Shown here: in pieces, positions 11,068 to 21,962 of the stretch | How positions within the stretch are numbered: the first letter of the stretch is position 1 | Layout: every line of letters starts with the position of its first letter | From: Endotrypanum monterogeii | Taxonomy: Eukaryota; Euglenozoa; Kinetoplastea; Trypanosomatida; Trypanosomatidae | DNA length: 64,000 nt | NCBI GenBank assembly: GCA_000333855.2 | Contig: CM007317.1 | Span: 1,311,192 to 1,375,191, forward strand | Reading direction: 5' to 3' | Translations under genes and position numbers: made by a program | The notes under the pieces: model-generated | The model's input: only the letters and a program-made list of their open reading frames with translations | Told to the model about the DNA's origin: nothing | Database searches by the model: none

Positions 11068-11531
11068 AAGAGTCTGCAATGCGGGCGGTGCGTTTCGTTA
11101 TGTTTACAGTGGGAGTGACACATCTGCTCTTTTTTTCTGTTTGCAACAAGACTTACGTGAGCTGAAGGAGGCTGGCAGGTGTGTGCTTTATTCCCTCCTC
11201 ACCGATGTGTGCTCGTAGATGCAATTTTCTTTTGCTTTCGAGTTGTGATGTTTTACACATCGTGGAGGGTAAGTCGTACACCAGATGCGCTTTCCAACCA
11301 TCTTTCGTTCGTTGTGGGTTCGTGGTAGCGAAAGTATTTGCTTTCAAAGCTAAAATGATCTCACTCGGCCGGTGTATTTGGGTTCTTGGGGACACAGACA
11401 GCAGAGACGCAGCGCTGCAGCGGCCGACGAAGAGCAGATTCCCACATAACCATATGTCGACTAATGCAAGCTTGTTTCTCTCCTCCTGCTTCATTCACTG
11501 GATTGCCCGATATGCCTTATATCTTGTTTGT

Positions 11532-11533
<2 letters not shown>

Positions 11534-11569
<36 letters not shown>
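11534..11569. repeat. (AT)18 microsatellite
   Basis: Uninterrupted AT dinucleotides in the spacer, about 470 bp after the stop of the large second gene. Confidence 0.97.
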
Positions 11570-11571
<2 letters not shown>

Positions 11572-13261
11572 AGGTATCTTCCGCATGCTAACTCCTTTCT
11601 GTAGGGGCAGGTGGGCGGAGGTTGTGACCGCAGTACTTCTCTCCTCTCTGGGGACTCGCCTACGCTCTCTCTAACCCGTCCACGACGATGTCAGTTTTCC
11701 TTACGGTGACGCGCCTTATTTAACAGGCTCTGCTCTCAACGTCTTATGTGAATAGGGGAGGGAGGGGGGGGGATTCATGTGTATGAGAGGCGCTTCACCC
11801 TTGGCCTCAAGGGAACACCACCCACTTGCAGTAAATGCGCACGGAAACGTGTGTGGGGGATTCTTTTACGAAATCTGGATCGCGTCCGTGAAGGAGAAAA
11901 CGTCGCCCGCATGCGTTACCAATCCCGACACCCACTTGTAGAGCTGACGGTGGTAGCATAAAGTAATAATACAGAGACGGTCTCCGAGTGGCAGAAAATG
12001 CCATTACTGCAACATGCACACGCCTCCACTCCTCTGTATGCACGTGGTCTGTGGAGAGGCCGAGTTGCGTGGCCCTCACGGTTCTGCCGAAACGATGAAT
12101 CCCGCAAGAACGAACATAAGGAGAAAAACGAAAGCGATGAAGACTTCTTCCTCCGTTTCCCGTTTCCTGCGTTCATTTTGCTTCGTTCTTGTCGTGGGGA
12201 AGAGGCGCCAAATTTTTCGATGTGTTTGCAAGGCGAACACGAATGGTGTCACCCGCCACACCGACATTGTTAGCGGTCGTTTCCCGCATTATATGTAATC
12301 AATCCACGGACTTTGCTCCTTTGCACGTCTTTATTCTTTTTTTTGTTTTTTTTTGTTGTTTTTGTCTCCCCATTTACTCTCCTGGAAATGCCGAGAATGT
12401 GTCGAGAGAGAGAGGATGGAAACACAGACGAGTGAGCATGCATCTAGTTTTGGCACTTTTTTCTGCGGTCCATTTACAAGCGTGTTAGGTTTTCTTGAGC
12501 TGTGCTCTCCGGCCTTCGCAAGCTTACTTATTTCCTCTCTACGCCCCCCCCCCCACCGCTCTCTACTTCGATTCCTGATCCCACCCCAACCCACCCGTCA
12601 TCTGTTCATGATGTTTTTTTTTCCCGCTCAGAGAGGTGCATTCCTTGTCCCCTAATATCACTTTTTTCGCATAGCCATAGACTCCGAGTTGATGTCAGCG
12701 CTGGCTAGCTTGCATGTCTTAAGTCGCAATGGTGCGTCTTTTTTTTGTCCGTGTGCTCCGTTCGCAGCTCTTAGGCGCTGGTTTCTCTTCTCTCTCGAGT
12801 TGTGTGCTCTCAAGAGTGGCGGTAGTGTTTGTATCGCGACGGATGACACTCTGCACTGTCACATCAGTACGGAAACGGCACCTTTCAGTGCAACTTTAAT
12901 AAAAACTCTTGTTCAATTTCCTGTACTGCATCGGTAGAGCTGTAAGAAAGTATGAACTGCCAAGATGAGCTGATACGGCAAGAGGATAGAAGCGTGCGCC
13001 ATCATAGTTACTCGGCTCACCCCAAACCTGCTTTCTTTTTCTTTGTGACTCTTCTCAGTGGAAAAGAATACGACGCTGCGACGTCTTCTCGTCGTTTTGC
13101 AACCTATTCTCACACCCGGTCACTCATCATCGAAGGTGGGTGACTCAATCTCTTTGACTTCAAAGCAAAGTCTCCCATTTCAGATGTATTCGTAAGGATA
13201 ATGCACAGGTGATGCCTCCTCCTCCCTTTCCACCTCCACCGTACTTGCTCACTTTTAGGCC

Positions 13262-13280
13262 TTTTTTTGGGGGGGGGGGG
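13262..13280. repeat. T7G12 junction
   Basis: A T run directly followed by twelve G. It is one of four T-run/G-run junctions in spacers of this window. Confidence 0.95.
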
Positions 13281-14180
13281 CTACTGTGCTTTGTATTCGC
13301 TTTCCTACGTTTGTGAGGTATATCTGTAGGTGTGCCGACTTCCACACGTTGTCATCAAGGCCTCAGTTTCTCTCTCATCTGTTTAAGAGACGAGGCGGGG
13401 AGAAGGCATTTATTCTTTGTCTACGAACACCACGATGTTAGTGGAGACAGTTGTTGTGCATGCACGAAAGCTTTTCCCACAAGCGTGAGGCGAAATAAGT
13501 TTCTGATCACCCAACATAATAACATACGGATGGAAGCGTACTGAATCAAACAAACGAGCGATAAGGGCCTGTATCCTTACCCCTGTCTCCATTTTTTCCC
13601 TCCACCAGCCCTCGCGGAGATGAGGTTCACCACTTATTGACTGAGGGGCCGAGTGTTAGGACGGTGTGCGACTTTGAGCAACGTGTGTTTTCCTCGGCTC
13701 TCTGATGTTTTTCTGCTCCCCTTGAGGTATCTACTCTGTGTGATTGTGGTAGCGGTTGTCTTCAAAAGAAAACAATCAGAAAAAGTAGAACGATAATCGT
13801 TGACTTTCTTCTTCTATGACGTAATGATAGTCATTTTTTTCCCGTAGCCGATCTTCTTTTATGAGTTACTCTTAGGTAAACATATTGACGACACTCACTC
13901 AGCGTACCCCTGATTGCGGGGGGGGCACCATTTAAAGTGATTTTCTCCTTTTCCTATCTCTTAGCCCCCTTTCCCACCTTCACTTTTTTGCCTTTCCTGT
14001 CCCTCACCTGCGTGTCATTTTGATCGCTGCGGGCAAATGTTTGTATGGGAACATAGCAGCCGCATCTTTCTTCCAGTTTGATTATCCCCCCTCCCGTGAG
14101 GACACAACAATCCATCTTCTACTGAGTCCCAGAGGAGGACAGAATTGATCTTACTTTGCACGCGCTCTCTGGAAAGCAGT

Positions 14181-14214
14181 CCCTTTTTCTTTTCCATAAT
14201 TTCTCGGACGGCAG
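14181..14214 (+). promoter_or_regulatory. Probable spliced-leader acceptor for SPT6
   Basis: Pyrimidine-rich tract (CCCTTTTTCTTTTCC) with the next AG at 14213-14214, only 12 nt before the ATG at 14227. Confidence 0.6.
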
Positions 14215-14226
14215 ACGTTACGAATC

Positions 14227-17200
14227 ATGGACTCAATAGCAGATTCTCATTCGGCCGCGGCGCGGTCATCTAGCGTTGGTACTACTTTAGAGCAAATGCT
14301 TGCTGGTTTAACATGGGTACGTGATTTGGCAGACGCCAGTCTTGCGCCTGAGCGTGTGCACAGAGCATTTATTCAAGTGATCTTCAGCTCCATGCCAGAG
14401 GACGACGGGGAGAACGATGATGACGCTGCTGCGCATCGCCTCGTAACGGCGGCGGAGCGACAGAAAGAAATGGAGCGAGAGCGTCGTTTGCGCGAGGAGG
14501 CACGCCGTGAGCTAGAGGATCTGCGCAATGAGCCAGTGAGTGACCATGACGAGTCGGAGCACCTCAGTGACTCCTCGGAAGACGAAGATGCAAATTTGGC
14601 TGAGTTTGAGACAGACGAGTTCATGCGGTGGATCGAGGCAGGGGCTTCGGATCATTTTGCCTCGCTGCGGAATGAAATAGACGAGGAGGGCTGGCGTGAT
14701 GACGTTGAGTTCAAGTTGGAGCAGACAGGGCTTGGAAAGACGACGGAGTCTGCGGTGCGTGAGGCGTGTCCAGAGCGGCTAAAGGAAGCTCTCGTAGAGC
14801 CTCGCAAGCTTCCAGACGGTAGCATGTGCGAGTTTTCCCTCCAGCGGGAGGTCTACTGGGTCTTGCGTCACCTACGCAATGCGGGTCAGCCATTTGCTCA
14901 CAATACGCGGATATGCGCCCTAGCGAGTCGACCGCTTTCCGAAATCGTCGACGAGCCGGTGGTAGTTGCGCTGGCGTATGCACTCCAGAAGATGACGGTG
15001 GAGCATTGTGAACCTGGCCACCTCATGCTTCATCACCAAACCCCTCTACATCCACTACTATGCGCGCTCTTGGAAGGGTCAGTTTTAACCGAGGACGCCA
15101 AGCACACTGTTGCCCCCGCTTCTTATGCGTACAACACGGTCACTGGACAACGACAGGAGCCTGCTATCGGCGAAACTTATGTCGGATTTGACGCCGTAGC
15201 GCGTCATTCCATCGGAGAAGGCGACCCGCTTTGGTACGCCGACCGCCGTGAGCGACAGTACGCCCAGCGCAAGCCGTGCTTCATCGAGCTTGGTCGCCTC
15301 CTCATCCGTCTAGTGGAGTTGCACCGGCTTTTTTGTGGTCTCGAGTACCGTCGACAACGCATGATTGCCTCCCTCAAAGATCATCCCGATGCCCGTGTGC
15401 AGGATCAACGGACAATTCTCGGATCCCTTGTATTCGAAAACGCAGTGGAGGCAGATATTTGGTTGACTTTTGTAGACAGCCTCCAGGGTCTCCTTGGCAC
15501 TGATCCGTATCTGCGCGTCCAAGAGCTGGGTCTAGAAGACGCTTTTGAGGAGTTCAGCATCACTGGTCTGCAATTCCAGGAAAACCTGCGTTCTAACACA
15601 GCGGTGACGCTGTGTCCGAGCAATGCGCACATCAACCTACAGAGTTGGGCTGCGAACATTGGCCGCACGCTCTCGCGACCGTTAGAGGGCGAACAGATTT
15701 TGTCGCTATTTACGAAAGCCGTTGTGTCGCAGTTCTCAAAGGCACCTGTACTCGTGAGTATGGTGGTAGACGTCTTTTGCGCTGAAGGTGATCTGATCGT
15801 TAGCTACAAGCGCCTAGATCGTGCGGACCAGATTTTCTCACTGGCAAGCATGTTCACGGAACACGCACAGTACTTCCTCGAGCTTCTTGAAATGGAACGC
15901 AATGATCTCGTGAAGCTGTATTTTGTATTGGATCAGAAACTTGTGTACGACATTCTCAATCTCGAAGGCCTCTACCAGCGTCGGGAGGACACGGACTGGT
16001 GGCGCATACGCGATGAGGCGATGAGCTTCGTCGTTATTCGCCTGCTGGAGGTGCTCCCAACGCAGGTGCGCGCTCAGTTGACGACAAATGCCGAATACAT
16101 TATAAGCATGTCGTCGGCGCAGCGTCTTGGCAACTTTTGTGCACAAGGTCCGTACGCAGCTACGCGACTGCAGCTTAGCGACTACGATGGTGCTGCGCGG
16201 ATGTGGGAGCCGCAGTGGAACATCGTGGAGGCGCTCTCAGAAAATAAGGGCACGCAAGATGCCACTCGCGTTTGTGGAGTGTATCGTGGTAACAGCGGCG
16301 TCACTGTTTTCACCTTCATCGATGAGCGTGGGACAGTGCTTGGCACAACTCGGTGGGTAGACTGCGCTCTCTCTTCTGTGAGTGGACGTGAGCGGGCAGT
16401 CCTGCAAGCGGCACAGCTTCGTAAACTCTTCATACAGTGCCGCCCCACAGTGGTCGCCGTTGGTGCCTCCTCGACAGCGTGTGTGCCACTTTTTCGCACG
16501 CTCGAGAATTTTGTGCGAGAGCAGGTTCACCAGTCTACCTTTGTGGATGTTCCAGTAGTCTGGGCAAGTGTGGAGGTACCGCGATACTACAGTGCCACGA
16601 CTTACGCGAGATTCGAGTTTCCACAGGCTGAGAATATTGTAGTAACCAGCGTAGCCCTCGCTCGCTATGTGCAGGATCCGCTGCAGGTGCTATGCGCTCT
16701 GTTCGAGGGAGAGCACACTGCGTTGCAATTGTGCCGCACAATGCACATCTCTCAGTCGCATGACCGCCAGCTTTATCAGCGCCTGGCATGGGAAATGAGT
16801 CTGTGGGTGGCAGAGGTGGGGCTGTGGATGGACGATATTTTTTTCCGCCCCAACGTAGTCGCGATGCTGCAGTTTGTGCCTGGATTGGGCCCTGCCAAAG
16901 CACGTGCGCTGGTTAACGCCACTCTTCATGCTGACGCCCCACAAAGCCGATGGCATGTGGAGCAGCTTCTGCAAACCTACGGGGACGCAATTGTGCAGAA
17001 CGCCTCACCGGTGCTGCGCGTATGCTTCCCCGAGCAATGCGACACGCAGCACCCTTGGCATCCTCTGGATGTTACTCTTATCCCGCGGCATTGGTACCCG
17101 ATCGCTTGCTTGGTTGCAAAAGCAACGGCTTCGTCATCGACGCTGCCGTCAGAGGCTCTGTTGGTGGGTCTTCTTAGTATGACACAGGAGGAGCGACGGG

Positions 17201-18585
17201 CTGCACTTTACCGTGTCGATGTAGCAGCTGTAGTTACAAAGGTCAAGGCAAGCGCGTTGTCGCTGGCAGACGTGGGACGACGCGAAGTTGAACTTGTCGT
17301 GGACGAACTCATCGCCAATGGGCGCTCTTTTGCACGTCGGCCGTATCGGCGGCTAACCAATGTTGAATTCATGAGCTCCACTACCGGGATCACGTACCTC
17401 TCTAATCCTGATGGCAGTGCACAGTCTAAGGGGGCTGCTGCAGGGAGCGGCGGCGGAAGTCATGGCACCTTCGTGGTGCGCGAAGGCGACTACATCACGG
17501 GCACAGTTACGAACGTTCAGGGTGGTGCTACCCCTGGCATTCGTCTTGCTACCTCTCGCGGAGTGACCGCTTTCATTGCTGCAGTCGACATCCGCGACGA
17601 AGCGATGCGAGTCGAGCTGCTTGAATATATTCGCCGCTCAGAACACCTTCGAGACTGGATGCGTCATGAAAACGGTGACTTGCAGCCTCCGGAGCGAATG
17701 GAAGTGCCTGCTTGGCTTCGCCGAGGCGCTCTCCTGCAAGGTACAGTGCGGCGCTGTGTCTGGGCACGTTGCGAGCTTCATCTCCAATGGTGTCCTCCAC
17801 GTGAGGAGCTCGGAGTGGTAGGTAGCGAAGACGGCGAGGGGGAGGCGGCAATGTTGTCATACAGTTTGATGGACCGTGGGGCTGCCAGCAGCAGTGCGAA
17901 CTCCTTGAATACAGCACAGGTAGAGCAACAGGTGCGTGTGTTTGCGACGAAGATGTCACGTCACCCCCTCTTCCGCGACGTCTCAAAGAACGGTGCAGCT
18001 GATATGCTACGCGACAAGGAGATCGGGGAGTCGCTGTTGCGTCCGCGCACTGCAAGTGTGCATCGCGTGGTTTGTGAGGTCAAGGTGGGCTCTAATGCCA
18101 CAAATCACTGGGTCATTTCTGAAGAGCGCCGCGCGAACGGGCAGTTCTACTACAAAGTGAAAGATCGGGTTGTGGATTGCCAGTGGGTGTTCACCGACGT
18201 GGATGACTTCCTCTGCAATTTTGTCGAGCCAATGGTGAAACTCATCCAGCTGATTCGCGCGCATCGTCGTTTCGAGGACAGCACCGAATACGTCCAGGCA
18301 GCACTTGACGCACAACGGGAAGTAAGCGGGGGGTTCGCTTATGTATTCACCGAGACCGAGAGCAAGCGACACCTGTACCAAGTCTATTCAAGCGGTGGCA
18401 GCGAGACATACCACTTCCCTCTGCACATCACGAGTGAGTTTATTTACATCCGTCTACCATTTTTTCACAACGGGAAAGCAAGCAACAAATGGGTCCCATG
18501 TAAGAGCGCAGAGAAGGTGAGCGAGACGGTAAAAAACTATGCACGCACGATGAGCAAGTTTGCTGCGAGAAGCAATGTGAACTAG
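14227..18585 (+). CDS. SPT6: Transcription elongation factor SPT6
   Basis: 1452 residues, close to the usual Spt6 size. The N-terminus is acidic (DDGENDDD, SDSSEDED). A YqgF/RNase H-like segment lies near residue 690 (VYRGNSGVTVF). A helix-hairpin-helix follows near 882 (FVPGLGPAKARAL), and an S1-like strand region near 1086 (GDYITGTVTNVQGG). A tandem-SH2 region begins near 1245 (HPLFRDVSKNGAADML, then ESLLRPRT) and runs to about 1420. That order is diagnostic for Spt6, a histone chaperone and RNA polymerase II elongation factor whose SH2 pair binds the phosphorylated polymerase. Trypanosomatid polymerase II has an unusual C-terminal domain, so conservation of the SH2 region is of interest. 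The start is the first ATG after the predicted acceptor. Confidence 0.93.
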   Translation: MDSIADSHSAAARSSSVGTTLEQMLAGLTWVRDLADASLAPERVHRAFIQVIFSSMPEDDGENDDDAAAHRLVTAAERQKEMERERRLREEARRELEDLRNEPVSDHDESEHLSDSSEDEDANLAEFETDEFMRWIEAGASDHFASLRNEIDEEGWRDDVEFKLEQTGLGKTTESAVREACPERLKEALVEPRKLPDGSMCEFSLQREVYWVLRHLRNAGQPFAHNTRICALASRPLSEIVDEPVVVALAYALQKMTVEHCEPGHLMLHHQTPLHPLLCALLEGSVLTEDAKHTVAPASYAYNTVTGQRQEPAIGETYVGFDAVARHSIGEGDPLWYADRRERQYAQRKPCFIELGRLLIRLVELHRLFCGLEYRRQRMIASLKDHPDARVQDQRTILGSLVFENAVEADIWLTFVDSLQGLLGTDPYLRVQELGLEDAFEEFSITGLQFQENLRSNTAVTLCPSNAHINLQSWAANIGRTLSRPLEGEQILSLFTKAVVSQFSKAPVLVSMVVDVFCAEGDLIVSYKRLDRADQIFSLASMFTEHAQYFLELLEMERNDLVKLYFVLDQKLVYDILNLEGLYQRREDTDWWRIRDEAMSFVVIRLLEVLPTQVRAQLTTNAEYIISMSSAQRLGNFCAQGPYAATRLQLSDYDGAARMWEPQWNIVEALSENKGTQDATRVCGVYRGNSGVTVFTFIDERGTVLGTTRWVDCALSSVSGRERAVLQAAQLRKLFIQCRPTVVAVGASSTACVPLFRTLENFVREQVHQSTFVDVPVVWASVEVPRYYSATTYARFEFPQAENIVVTSVALARYVQDPLQVLCALFEGEHTALQLCRTMHISQSHDRQLYQRLAWEMSLWVAEVGLWMDDIFFRPNVVAMLQFVPGLGPAKARALVNATLHADAPQSRWHVEQLLQTYGDAIVQNASPVLRVCFPEQCDTQHPWHPLDVTLIPRHWYPIACLVAKATASSSTLPSEALLVGLLSMTQEERRAALYRVDVAAVVTKVKASALSLADVGRREVELVVDELIANGRSFARRPYRRLTNVEFMSSTTGITYLSNPDGSAQSKGAAAGSGGGSHGTFVVREGDYITGTVTNVQGGATPGIRLATSRGVTAFIAAVDIRDEAMRVELLEYIRRSEHLRDWMRHENGDLQPPERMEVPAWLRRGALLQGTVRRCVWARCELHLQWCPPREELGVVGSEDGEGEAAMLSYSLMDRGAASSSANSLNTAQVEQQVRVFATKMSRHPLFRDVSKNGAADMLRDKEIGESLLRPRTASVHRVVCEVKVGSNATNHWVISEERRANGQFYYKVKDRVVDCQWVFTDVDDFLCNFVEPMVKLIQLIRAHRRFEDSTEYVQAALDAQREVSGGFAYVFTETESKRHLYQVYSSGGSETYHFPLHITSEFIYIRLPFFHNGKASNKWVPCKSAEKVSETVKNYARTMSKFAARSNVN

Positions 18586-19705
18586 CAGCGCTCTAAGTGT
18601 CTTTCCTGTTGTACATCTACATACCCTAGACCTCGTGCGGGCGGGGGGGGGGTTGAGCCTCATATAGGTGGAGTATGTGGGAGAATAAAGGCGAACTGAT
18701 TGTACACGTTTGATTAATGTCACGGTGGCGCACCTCCTGCGCAACACAAAAAGCTCCATTATGGTACCCCCTGAGGAGAGAGGGAGGAGGAGGAGAAGGA
18801 CGGAGAGGGCTGCATTGGTCAAGAGGCGTTAGAACATGATTCTGTGAAGGGGCTGTGGTTTAATGTTACCGTTTGTGTTTCCAGGCCGGTGCGTGTAGAT
18901 GGCGATGGAGGCGTCGCGGATGTCTCCCGTTTTATTCATTCTGATTTCGTTTTTTCTCCCCAGTGGGCTGAATCGCCGCTTGTGCGTAAAGTAACTCTCT
19001 CGAAAACTCCTTTGCGGCTTCGTAATATCCGTGCCGTGACCCGAGCGGTCTTCTGTTTTCCTCCCTCCGCTCACCGTGCAGCTGCCCAGTTATCACGGCT
19101 TGCAGTACAGGGGGGAGGGGCATCTCAGAGTTCTGTGTATGTCCATAGGTTTCCAGGGAAAGATAGACAACAGAGGCATCAAGACCTTCCTGTTGGCATC
19201 CAAAGGAATGTTTCACGCAATGCCCTATATTCTCCTCCTCCAATTAATAGTAAGAAAATGCACGTAGGTTTGTGTTCGCCATGGTGACTACCAGCCACTC
19301 TTTCCTCCACGCTGATTGGCCCTCGATTCTCAAGTGAAGTAATAAGAATACCCAGCGTACGGTGGACACACCCACGCGCTCACCACCACTAGCCTACTAG
19401 AGGCGGTACTGTCTACTCGCTCAAGCAATTGCTGTTGTGCTGTCGTGTTCGTGTTGGTGTGTTCCGCAGGTGGAATTGACATATAAACCAAGCAGACAGC
19501 GTCTTCCTCTATTCTTCTTCCCCTGGTCACCGCGCTCCATATACATACACCTCAAATGCAGTTACCAGTGCCACTTAGCCTCCAGGTGTTTACTAGTGGA
19601 CGCCAGCAGTCTTTCGGTGCCTCTCCCTCCCTCCCTCTTTCCTTCCCGCGCATATATTGATATCTGTCTTTTCTAACGCCATCGCAAAAGGGCTGATAAC
19701 CGCGA
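18586..19705 (+). other. Intergenic/UTR, 1.1 kb, no gene seen
   Basis: Contains a G run near 18640 and a G/A-rich stretch near 18770-18800. A 147-codon open frame at 18844-19287 begins with a non-ATG codon and shows no domain; it is not called. Confidence 0.65.
19617..19690 (+). promoter_or_regulatory. Probable spliced-leader acceptor for ALKBH7-like gene
   Basis: CT-rich tract (CTCTCCCTCCCTCCCTCTTTCC) then AG at 19689-19690, 15 nt before the ATG at 19706. Confidence 0.6.
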
Positions 19706-21103
19706 ATGGTTCGGCGGAATCTTATTCGTCTAGTGCGTGCCTTGTCGTCCGATGCGTCTCTGGTGTCACTACCGCCGGGCGTTCAGCGCTGCGAGGTGTT
19801 CCGCAACGTCGTTTCATTGGATGAAGAAGGGCTCATCTATGCCGAGCTCAGCCGTGTTTTGCAACGCGATGGACAGACAACAGTATTGAAAGGATCTACC
19901 CCAGAGGACAGAGTCACCAAACATGTGTACTTGGAGATGTTCGGAAGGGAAAAAGAGTTTACTGAAGTGAAAAGCTTGCAGAAAAAAGAGATCCGTTATT
20001 TACCGGGTCTGTTATGGTCACCAACGCTTCTGCGCGTTGTGGACGACGTGGCACCACCGTTGATTGGTGCAGTCGTGGATACGGCGCGAGTTGTGGAGCA
20101 TCAGATACCTGGCTACGAAATGCATATCGAACACCCCACTGTTGGCACCGCCTTTCTTTACCTAAATCTCCTGAGTGATGCAGTGATAGACTTCGATGAC
20201 GAAAGCACCGGCCGACGTGGGCAGGTGCTTCTCCCATCCCGTGCTCTGATGTGTGTCTCGGGAGAGGCGCGATGGGGCTTCCGCTTTGGCGAAAAAAACG
20301 AAAATACTCACACGTTTGTGACGCCCAACGGGACGCGTAGACGAATTGAAACCGACACGCGCCTCAGCGTTCAGATGTGGAAACTTTGCCCAAATCTGCT
20401 CGATGGCCGCATTTTGCAGGAGCGTCTCGAAGAGCGCATGGATCTAGTGAGTAAGCAACTCGGAGAGGAAGCAGCAAAGCGGGCTCAGTTAGAGAAGAAC
20501 CATGAGGAGGTGACGACAGCTCTGCTACCACCTGTCTTGCAAGCACCTTTCCCAACCGCTTCCCTCCACCCGCAGCGCCCACTCGACTCGTTTTTAGCCG
20601 AAGCTGTTGAGAAGGTGTCGGGCAAGGGCGTGCTTGGCGGTGACCTGGCGCAGACAGGCAGCAGCTTAACATTCGGCTCAGTAGGTGCGAAGAAAAACAT
20701 GGGAGATATTCGACAGGACTACACGCAATACAAGCAGCAGTTTTCCAACGCATACGGCATCCTCCAGGAGATGAAGGTGCTTCAGGACTCTGGCCAACCC
20801 ATCAACGACCTGTGGTTGAAAAAGAAAATGACAGAATCGTCGTCGGTAGACACGGAGAAGGGCAATGAAGACGGTTTCGACCCCTCGAACATTGAGGGAA
20901 CATGGGATAACGTTGACGCGAAGGCACGCTTCTATAAAGCGAAGCTCAAGACGATGGACTACGACGGCACCGCCTTTCTCAACAGCCGCATGCCTGACAT
21001 CTCACAGGATGCCCCACTGGATATGCGGACTACCATTCGAAAGATAGCTCCTCATGTACGGGACGGTGAAAAAATTCTTTCCAGTCTACCTCACACCAGC
21101 TAA
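19706..21103 (+). CDS. ALKBH7-like 2OG-Fe(II) oxygenase fold, mitochondrial
   Basis: 465 residues. The N-terminus (MVRRNLIRLVRALSS) is arginine-rich and suits mitochondrial import. Residues ~30-230 follow the AlkB-homologue 7 pattern: GYEMHIEHP near 136-144, LLS..VIDF near 155-163, a LLPSRALMCVSGEARWGF strand at 175-192, and RLSVQMWK at 219-226. Aligned from memory with ALKBH7, the HxD pair becomes H140-I-E142, and the distal iron His appears to be Phe194. A ~235-residue coiled/low-complexity C-terminal extension, absent from animal ALKBH7, follows. The protein may be a non-canonical enzyme or a scaffold. The human protein acts in mitochondria in necrosis and fatty-acid metabolism; the substrate here is unknown. 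Confidence 0.72.
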   Translation: MVRRNLIRLVRALSSDASLVSLPPGVQRCEVFRNVVSLDEEGLIYAELSRVLQRDGQTTVLKGSTPEDRVTKHVYLEMFGREKEFTEVKSLQKKEIRYLPGLLWSPTLLRVVDDVAPPLIGAVVDTARVVEHQIPGYEMHIEHPTVGTAFLYLNLLSDAVIDFDDESTGRRGQVLLPSRALMCVSGEARWGFRFGEKNENTHTFVTPNGTRRRIETDTRLSVQMWKLCPNLLDGRILQERLEERMDLVSKQLGEEAAKRAQLEKNHEEVTTALLPPVLQAPFPTASLHPQRPLDSFLAEAVEKVSGKGVLGGDLAQTGSSLTFGSVGAKKNMGDIRQDYTQYKQQFSNAYGILQEMKVLQDSGQPINDLWLKKKMTESSSVDTEKGNEDGFDPSNIEGTWDNVDAKARFYKAKLKTMDYDGTAFLNSRMPDISQDAPLDMRTTIRKIAPHVRDGEKILSSLPHTS

Positions 21104-21235
21104 AGTACAACTCTTGCCCGAATGTCTACGGTCCGCTGCCCTGCTGTCTGTATCTGTGAGATAGTTTAACCCCCCCCTCCCCGATTCATGCAGGCTGCTT
21201 CTCACCTACTACCTATATATACATATATCATTTCC

Positions 21236-21257
21236 TTTTTTTTTTTTGGGGGGGGGG
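21236..21257. repeat. T12G10 junction
   Basis: Twelve T directly followed by ten G then TTG, about 130 bp after the ALKBH7-like stop. The same T12G10TTG string recurs at 43166. Confidence 0.95.
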
Positions 21258-21503
21258 TTGCTGTCATTGAGAGTGCGGGGTTACGCTGTCAGGGCTCGCA
21301 TATTTCCTCTTGGTTTGCGCTGCTGTCCGTTTCTCCTTTTTTTTTTCTCAGTGTGCTTTTGCAACACCTACGTAAATCTCTGTGAGTTCTCTGCCAAATG
21401 TCCCCCCCCCACACACACACACAGTGTGCCCTTGCACCTCGAAAAATTCACGGTTGAGCTGGCACAAAGAAGTCTACAAAGACGCTTGCTCCTACCTGTA
21501 TGG

Positions 21504-21529
21504 TATATATATATATATATATATATATA
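21504..21529. repeat. (TA)13 microsatellite
   Basis: Pure TA dinucleotides in the spacer between the ALKBH7-like gene and the broken HEAT-type gene. Confidence 0.97.
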
Positions 21530-21962
21530 ATAGCATACGTAAGATGGCACACGAATGTAGCTGATACAGCGTGCAGGGGCCATCTGGCTCACCAGCTTCT
21601 CTCGCATCAAATCTCGCCTCTATAATGCTTCACCGTGCCTTGCCTTGTCACGGTTTGCTTTCACCTCCTCTTGCGTTTACGTATCCCATCGCAACTGGAT
21701 AACGTCCATGGTTGCACACTCGACGCTCGGCTGGACTGGAAAGCCTACATAATAGTCACAAGCCTCTCCCACAGGCGTTACGGTGTCTTTAGGCGCACAT
21801 CGGACCTCTTCCTCGGCAATCTCTTGCCACATTTTCTTCCTCGAAGTGCGACCAATCTAAGCCCAGGTATATGGCATTGTTTGCATGTTAGCGTAGGTGT
21901 TTCACTGTCGCAGCCCTCAAAAGGATCAAACGGCATATCGAAAAGGAGATCATTGCTGAGCA

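Larger units (their letters stand above)
11068..14226 (+). other. Intergenic, 3.1 kb, no convincing gene
   Basis: The longest gene-free stretch in the window. It holds an (AT)18 array at 11534-11569, T/C-rich blocks, a T7G12 junction at 13262-13280 and several short open frames of under 120 codons. Those frames overlap on both strands and have no recognisable domain. It probably comprises a long 3' UTR and the SPT6 5' flank. A missing or decayed gene cannot be excluded. Confidence 0.6.
21104..21962 (+). other. Intergenic/UTR, 0.86 kb
   Basis: Holds a T12G10 junction (21236-21257), a C run and CA run near 21403-21422, and a (TA)13 array (21504-21529). No gene is seen. The 5' flank of the broken HEAT-type gene begins somewhere before 21963. 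Confidence 0.65.

Noticed and set aside
11181..11534. 117-codon frame after the large second gene.
   Set aside because: Starts at a non-conserved position, is Cys/Phe/Ser-rich as expected from T/C-rich UTR, ends near a TA array and overlaps a minus-strand frame of similar length.
18844..19287. 147-codon frame between SPT6 and the ALKBH7-like gene.
   Set aside because: Starts with GTG, shows no domain, overlaps minus-strand open frames and has spacer-like composition.
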